Positions 62,328 through 64,000 of a stretch of DNA of 64,000 nucleotides are shown here, in pieces. The notes beneath the pieces are model-generated. The model saw only the letters and a program-made list of their open reading frames with translations. It searched no databases and was not told where the DNA came from. Each line of letters opens with the position of its first letter. Positions within the stretch are counted from its first letter, which is position 1. This stretch comes from Rhodospirillales bacterium (GTDB taxonomy: Bacteria > Pseudomonadota > Alphaproteobacteria > SP197), in the NCBI GenBank assembly GCA_014323865.1, contig JACONG010000010.1:248001-312000 (forward strand), written 5' to 3'. The translations under genes were made by a program, and so were the position numbers.

Positions 62328-63284
62328 ATGAGCGATACCTCATCCACGACCTCCGTCATTGACGTCGAGAATCTGGTTTTCGATTACCCGACGACGCGGG
62401 CGCTGTGTGACGTCTCCTTCAAGGTTGCGCGCGGTTCGGTCACAGCACTGGTCGGGCCGAATGGTGCGGGCAAGACGACGCTGCTGCGCTGCATGGCGGC
62501 TCTCGATACGCCCTACAGCGGACGCGTCCTGATTGACGGTACGGATGGGCATGAGGACCCGCGCACCATTCATCGCAAGATCGGCTATCTCTCGGATTCC
62601 TTTGGGCTTTATGACGAGCTCACGGTGCGCCAATGTCTGCGGCATGCGGTCGCGTTACACGGGATCGGGGGAGCGGACGAGACTTCGGCCGTCGCGCGCG
62701 TGGTCGGCCAACTCGATCTCGGAGAGCTCACGGAGAAGCGTGCCGGTGAGCTGTCCCGTGGGCAGCGCCAGCGGCTTGCCATCGCACAGTCGATCGTTCA
62801 CAAGCCGGAGCTTGTCCTGCTCGACGAACCGGCCTCCGGCCTCGACCCCTTGGCCCGCATGGCGCTCTCGGAACTGCTTCTCGGCTTGCGCGCCGACGGC
62901 ATGACGCTGATCGTGAGTTCCCACATCCTCGCCGAACTCGAAGACTACTGCACCGACGTCTTGGTGATCGACCGGGGCAGGGTGGTCGAGCATCGCGCGA
63001 TCGAATTGGCCGACGGCACGCGCTTTGTTGTCTATGCGATCGAACTGGCCGAGGCGACCGACGGCATGATCCAGCGTCTGATGGACGACAAGCGCGTCAG
63101 CGAGGTGGTGGCGACCGACGATCTCAGTATCACGTTCCGGGCGCCGCGCGATGCCGTGTTTCGCCGCGATCTCCTGCGCCGACTCGTCGGTGAGGGCATG
63201 CCGGTCACGGGCCTCTCCGAGAAGAAGCTCGGTCTGACCGACATCTATCGCGAGGTCGCCAAGAGCGACGAGGGCCAGTCATGA
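62328..63284 (+). CDS. ABC transporter ATP-binding protein (ABC-2 type export)
   Basis: This 318-residue ATPase has Walker A ALVGPNGAGKTTLLRCMAAL, signature LSRGQRQRLAIAQSIVHKPE, Walker B LVLLDEPASGLDPLAR and the H-loop VSSHILAELEDYCTDVLVID. The C-terminal extension fits CcmA/NatA-like exporters. The stop overlaps the start of the permease (ATGA), so the two form an export unit. Substrate unknown. Confidence 0.93.
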   Translation: MSDTSSTTSVIDVENLVFDYPTTRALCDVSFKVARGSVTALVGPNGAGKTTLLRCMAALDTPYSGRVLIDGTDGHEDPRTIHRKIGYLSDSFGLYDELTVRQCLRHAVALHGIGGADETSAVARVVGQLDLGELTEKRAGELSRGQRQRLAIAQSIVHKPELVLLDEPASGLDPLARMALSELLLGLRADGMTLIVSSHILAELEDYCTDVLVIDRGRVVEHRAIELADGTRFVVYAIELAEATDGMIQRLMDDKRVSEVVATDDLSITFRAPRDAVFRRDLLRRLVGEGMPVTGLSEKKLGLTDIYREVAKSDEGQS

Positions 63285-64000
63285 GGCTCAATCCCGAACT
63301 CAGGCGTTACCTGTGGCTCGAACTGTCGCTCGGGCGTCTGCTCTTCATGCCGCTGGTCATCGGCCTCCTCGCGGCGCTGATCGGGGTCACGATCTACGAT
63401 AACGAGCTTGCCTTCGGTGGGCCGGATTTCCTCGGCACGATCGTTTGGGCCGGATTGGCCATCTACATCGTGCTCCTGCTGTTCTGGGGTGCCCGCGTCG
63501 CGGCGAGCGCCCTGGTGCGCGAGATCGCTGAACGGACATGGGACCAGCAAAGACTATCGTCCATGGACGCCTGGTCGATGACCTGGGGCAAGCTGTTCGG
63601 CAGCACGGTCTATGTCTGGTATGCGCTGGGGATCGTTCTGGCCATCGTCCTTGGCGCGACCGCGCTGCTCGAGATCTACTTCGGCGACGTCTCCGAAGAG
63701 GTCGGCGGTTCACTCAGCTCGATCTTGGCCCGCATGGCGATCGGCCTTGTTGCGCTGACCGTTCTGGTTGAGGCCACCGTGATGTTGGCAGCGATGACGG
63801 CCGTCAGCCAGCGCGAGACCGCCCGCCAGCTCGATGTCTCGATCGCCCAGATCATCGTCATCCTCTCGGCACTCTTCGCCTATATCGGTCTGCAGGATCT
63901 GGAACAGGCCAACACGATGCCTTGGTACGGCGAGACCTGGAACTCGCTAAGCTTCGTTGTCGGCTCCACCGTGATCTTCGCACTCTGGGCGGTGGTTGGG
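63281..64000 (+). CDS. ABC-2 type transporter permease (cut by window end)
   Basis: The frame opens with MRLNPELRRYLWLELSLGR and runs off the window after 240 codons. Hydrophobic segments include LFMPLVIGLLAALIGVTIY, IVWAGLAIYIVLLLFW, VWYALGIVLAIVLGATALLE, and MAIGLVALTVLVEATVMLAA. The RTWDQQRLSSMDAWSMTWGK loop is typical of ABC-2 permeases. It overlaps the ATPase gene by 4 nt. Confidence 0.88.
   Translation, partial: MRLNPELRRYLWLELSLGRLLFMPLVIGLLAALIGVTIYDNELAFGGPDFLGTIVWAGLAIYIVLLLFWGARVAASALVREIAERTWDQQRLSSMDAWSMTWGKLFGSTVYVWYALGIVLAIVLGATALLEIYFGDVSEEVGGSLSSILARMAIGLVALTVLVEATVMLAAMTAVSQRETARQLDVSIAQIIVILSALFAYIGLQDLEQANTMPWYGETWNSLSFVVGSTVIFALWAVVG

Noticed and set aside
60494-62359. 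A 621-codon open frame antisense to gabD
   Set aside because: Composition artefact opposite a well-identified dehydrogenase; it has no start signal or motifs.

Overview
This is a high-GC window from an alphaproteobacterium. The evidence is the core order gyrA-coaD-queA-tgt, a HemB with the alphaproteobacterial type of N-terminus, two SAM-II riboswitches, and catabolic genes typical of free-living members of the class (CaiB/BaiF CoA-transferase, glutaryl-CoA dehydrogenase, polyamine-type ABC transporter). No rRNA, tRNA or CRISPR array was recognised. Most genes sit in short co-directional runs with ATGA or GTGA start/stop overlaps.

Layout. 1-4.6 kb: 3' end of gyrA, then coaD, queA and tgt (plus strand). 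4.7-12.0 kb (minus): a decayed phage region with pieces of a virion morphogenesis gene and of tail/neck-type genes, separated by intact cargo: a DUF488 protein with its partner, a secreted three-module repeat protein, and an XRE-ImmA/IrrE metallopeptidase with its partner. A 17-bp direct repeat joins the right edge of this region to the 3' end of an N-formylglutamate amidohydrolase gene. 12.0-18.9 kb (minus): amidohydrolase, penicillin-acylase-type hydrolase, CoA-transferase, hemB and metY. Upstream of metY lies a long leader with two SAM-II aptamers and an intrinsic terminator between them. 19.6-30.3 kb (plus): a class I glutamine amidotransferase, then a three-gene defence-type operon: SNF2 helicase-DUF3883 (interrupted by one in-frame amber codon), DUF1156 DNA methyltransferase, and DUF499 ATPase with a HEPN-like N-terminus. 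30.3-30.9 kb is a tandem repeat that copies the end of the next gene.

30.9-38.6 kb: glutaryl-CoA dehydrogenase and a potA-potB-potC type transporter (minus), then a truncated flavin oxidoreductase, acyl-CoA dehydrogenase, glutathione transferase and inositol-monophosphatase-family enzyme (plus). 38.6-41.6 kb: remnants of an amidase, a helicase and a DNA ligase around a methyltransferase and a membrane-anchored DsbA-like protein. 41.6-47.6 kb (minus, lower GC): a compact operon of a UvrD-like helicase, an unrecognised 301-residue protein and two different BrxD/DUF2791-like ATPases, followed by a wrecked DEAD helicase. This is the best candidate for an undescribed defence system here. Plasmid-type DUF932 and ParB remnants lie at its upstream edge. 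48.6-64 kb: ordinary chromosome with a DUF502 protein, recG, sdhE, mfd, a FrnE-like protein, an SDR, a tungsten aldehyde oxidoreductase with a ThiS/MoaD-like carrier, a GNAT protein, gabD and an ABC-2 type transporter running off the end.

Together the window shows a conserved backbone interrupted by two defence-type islands and one phage-derived cargo region. All three contain at least one broken gene, which suggests recent turnover.
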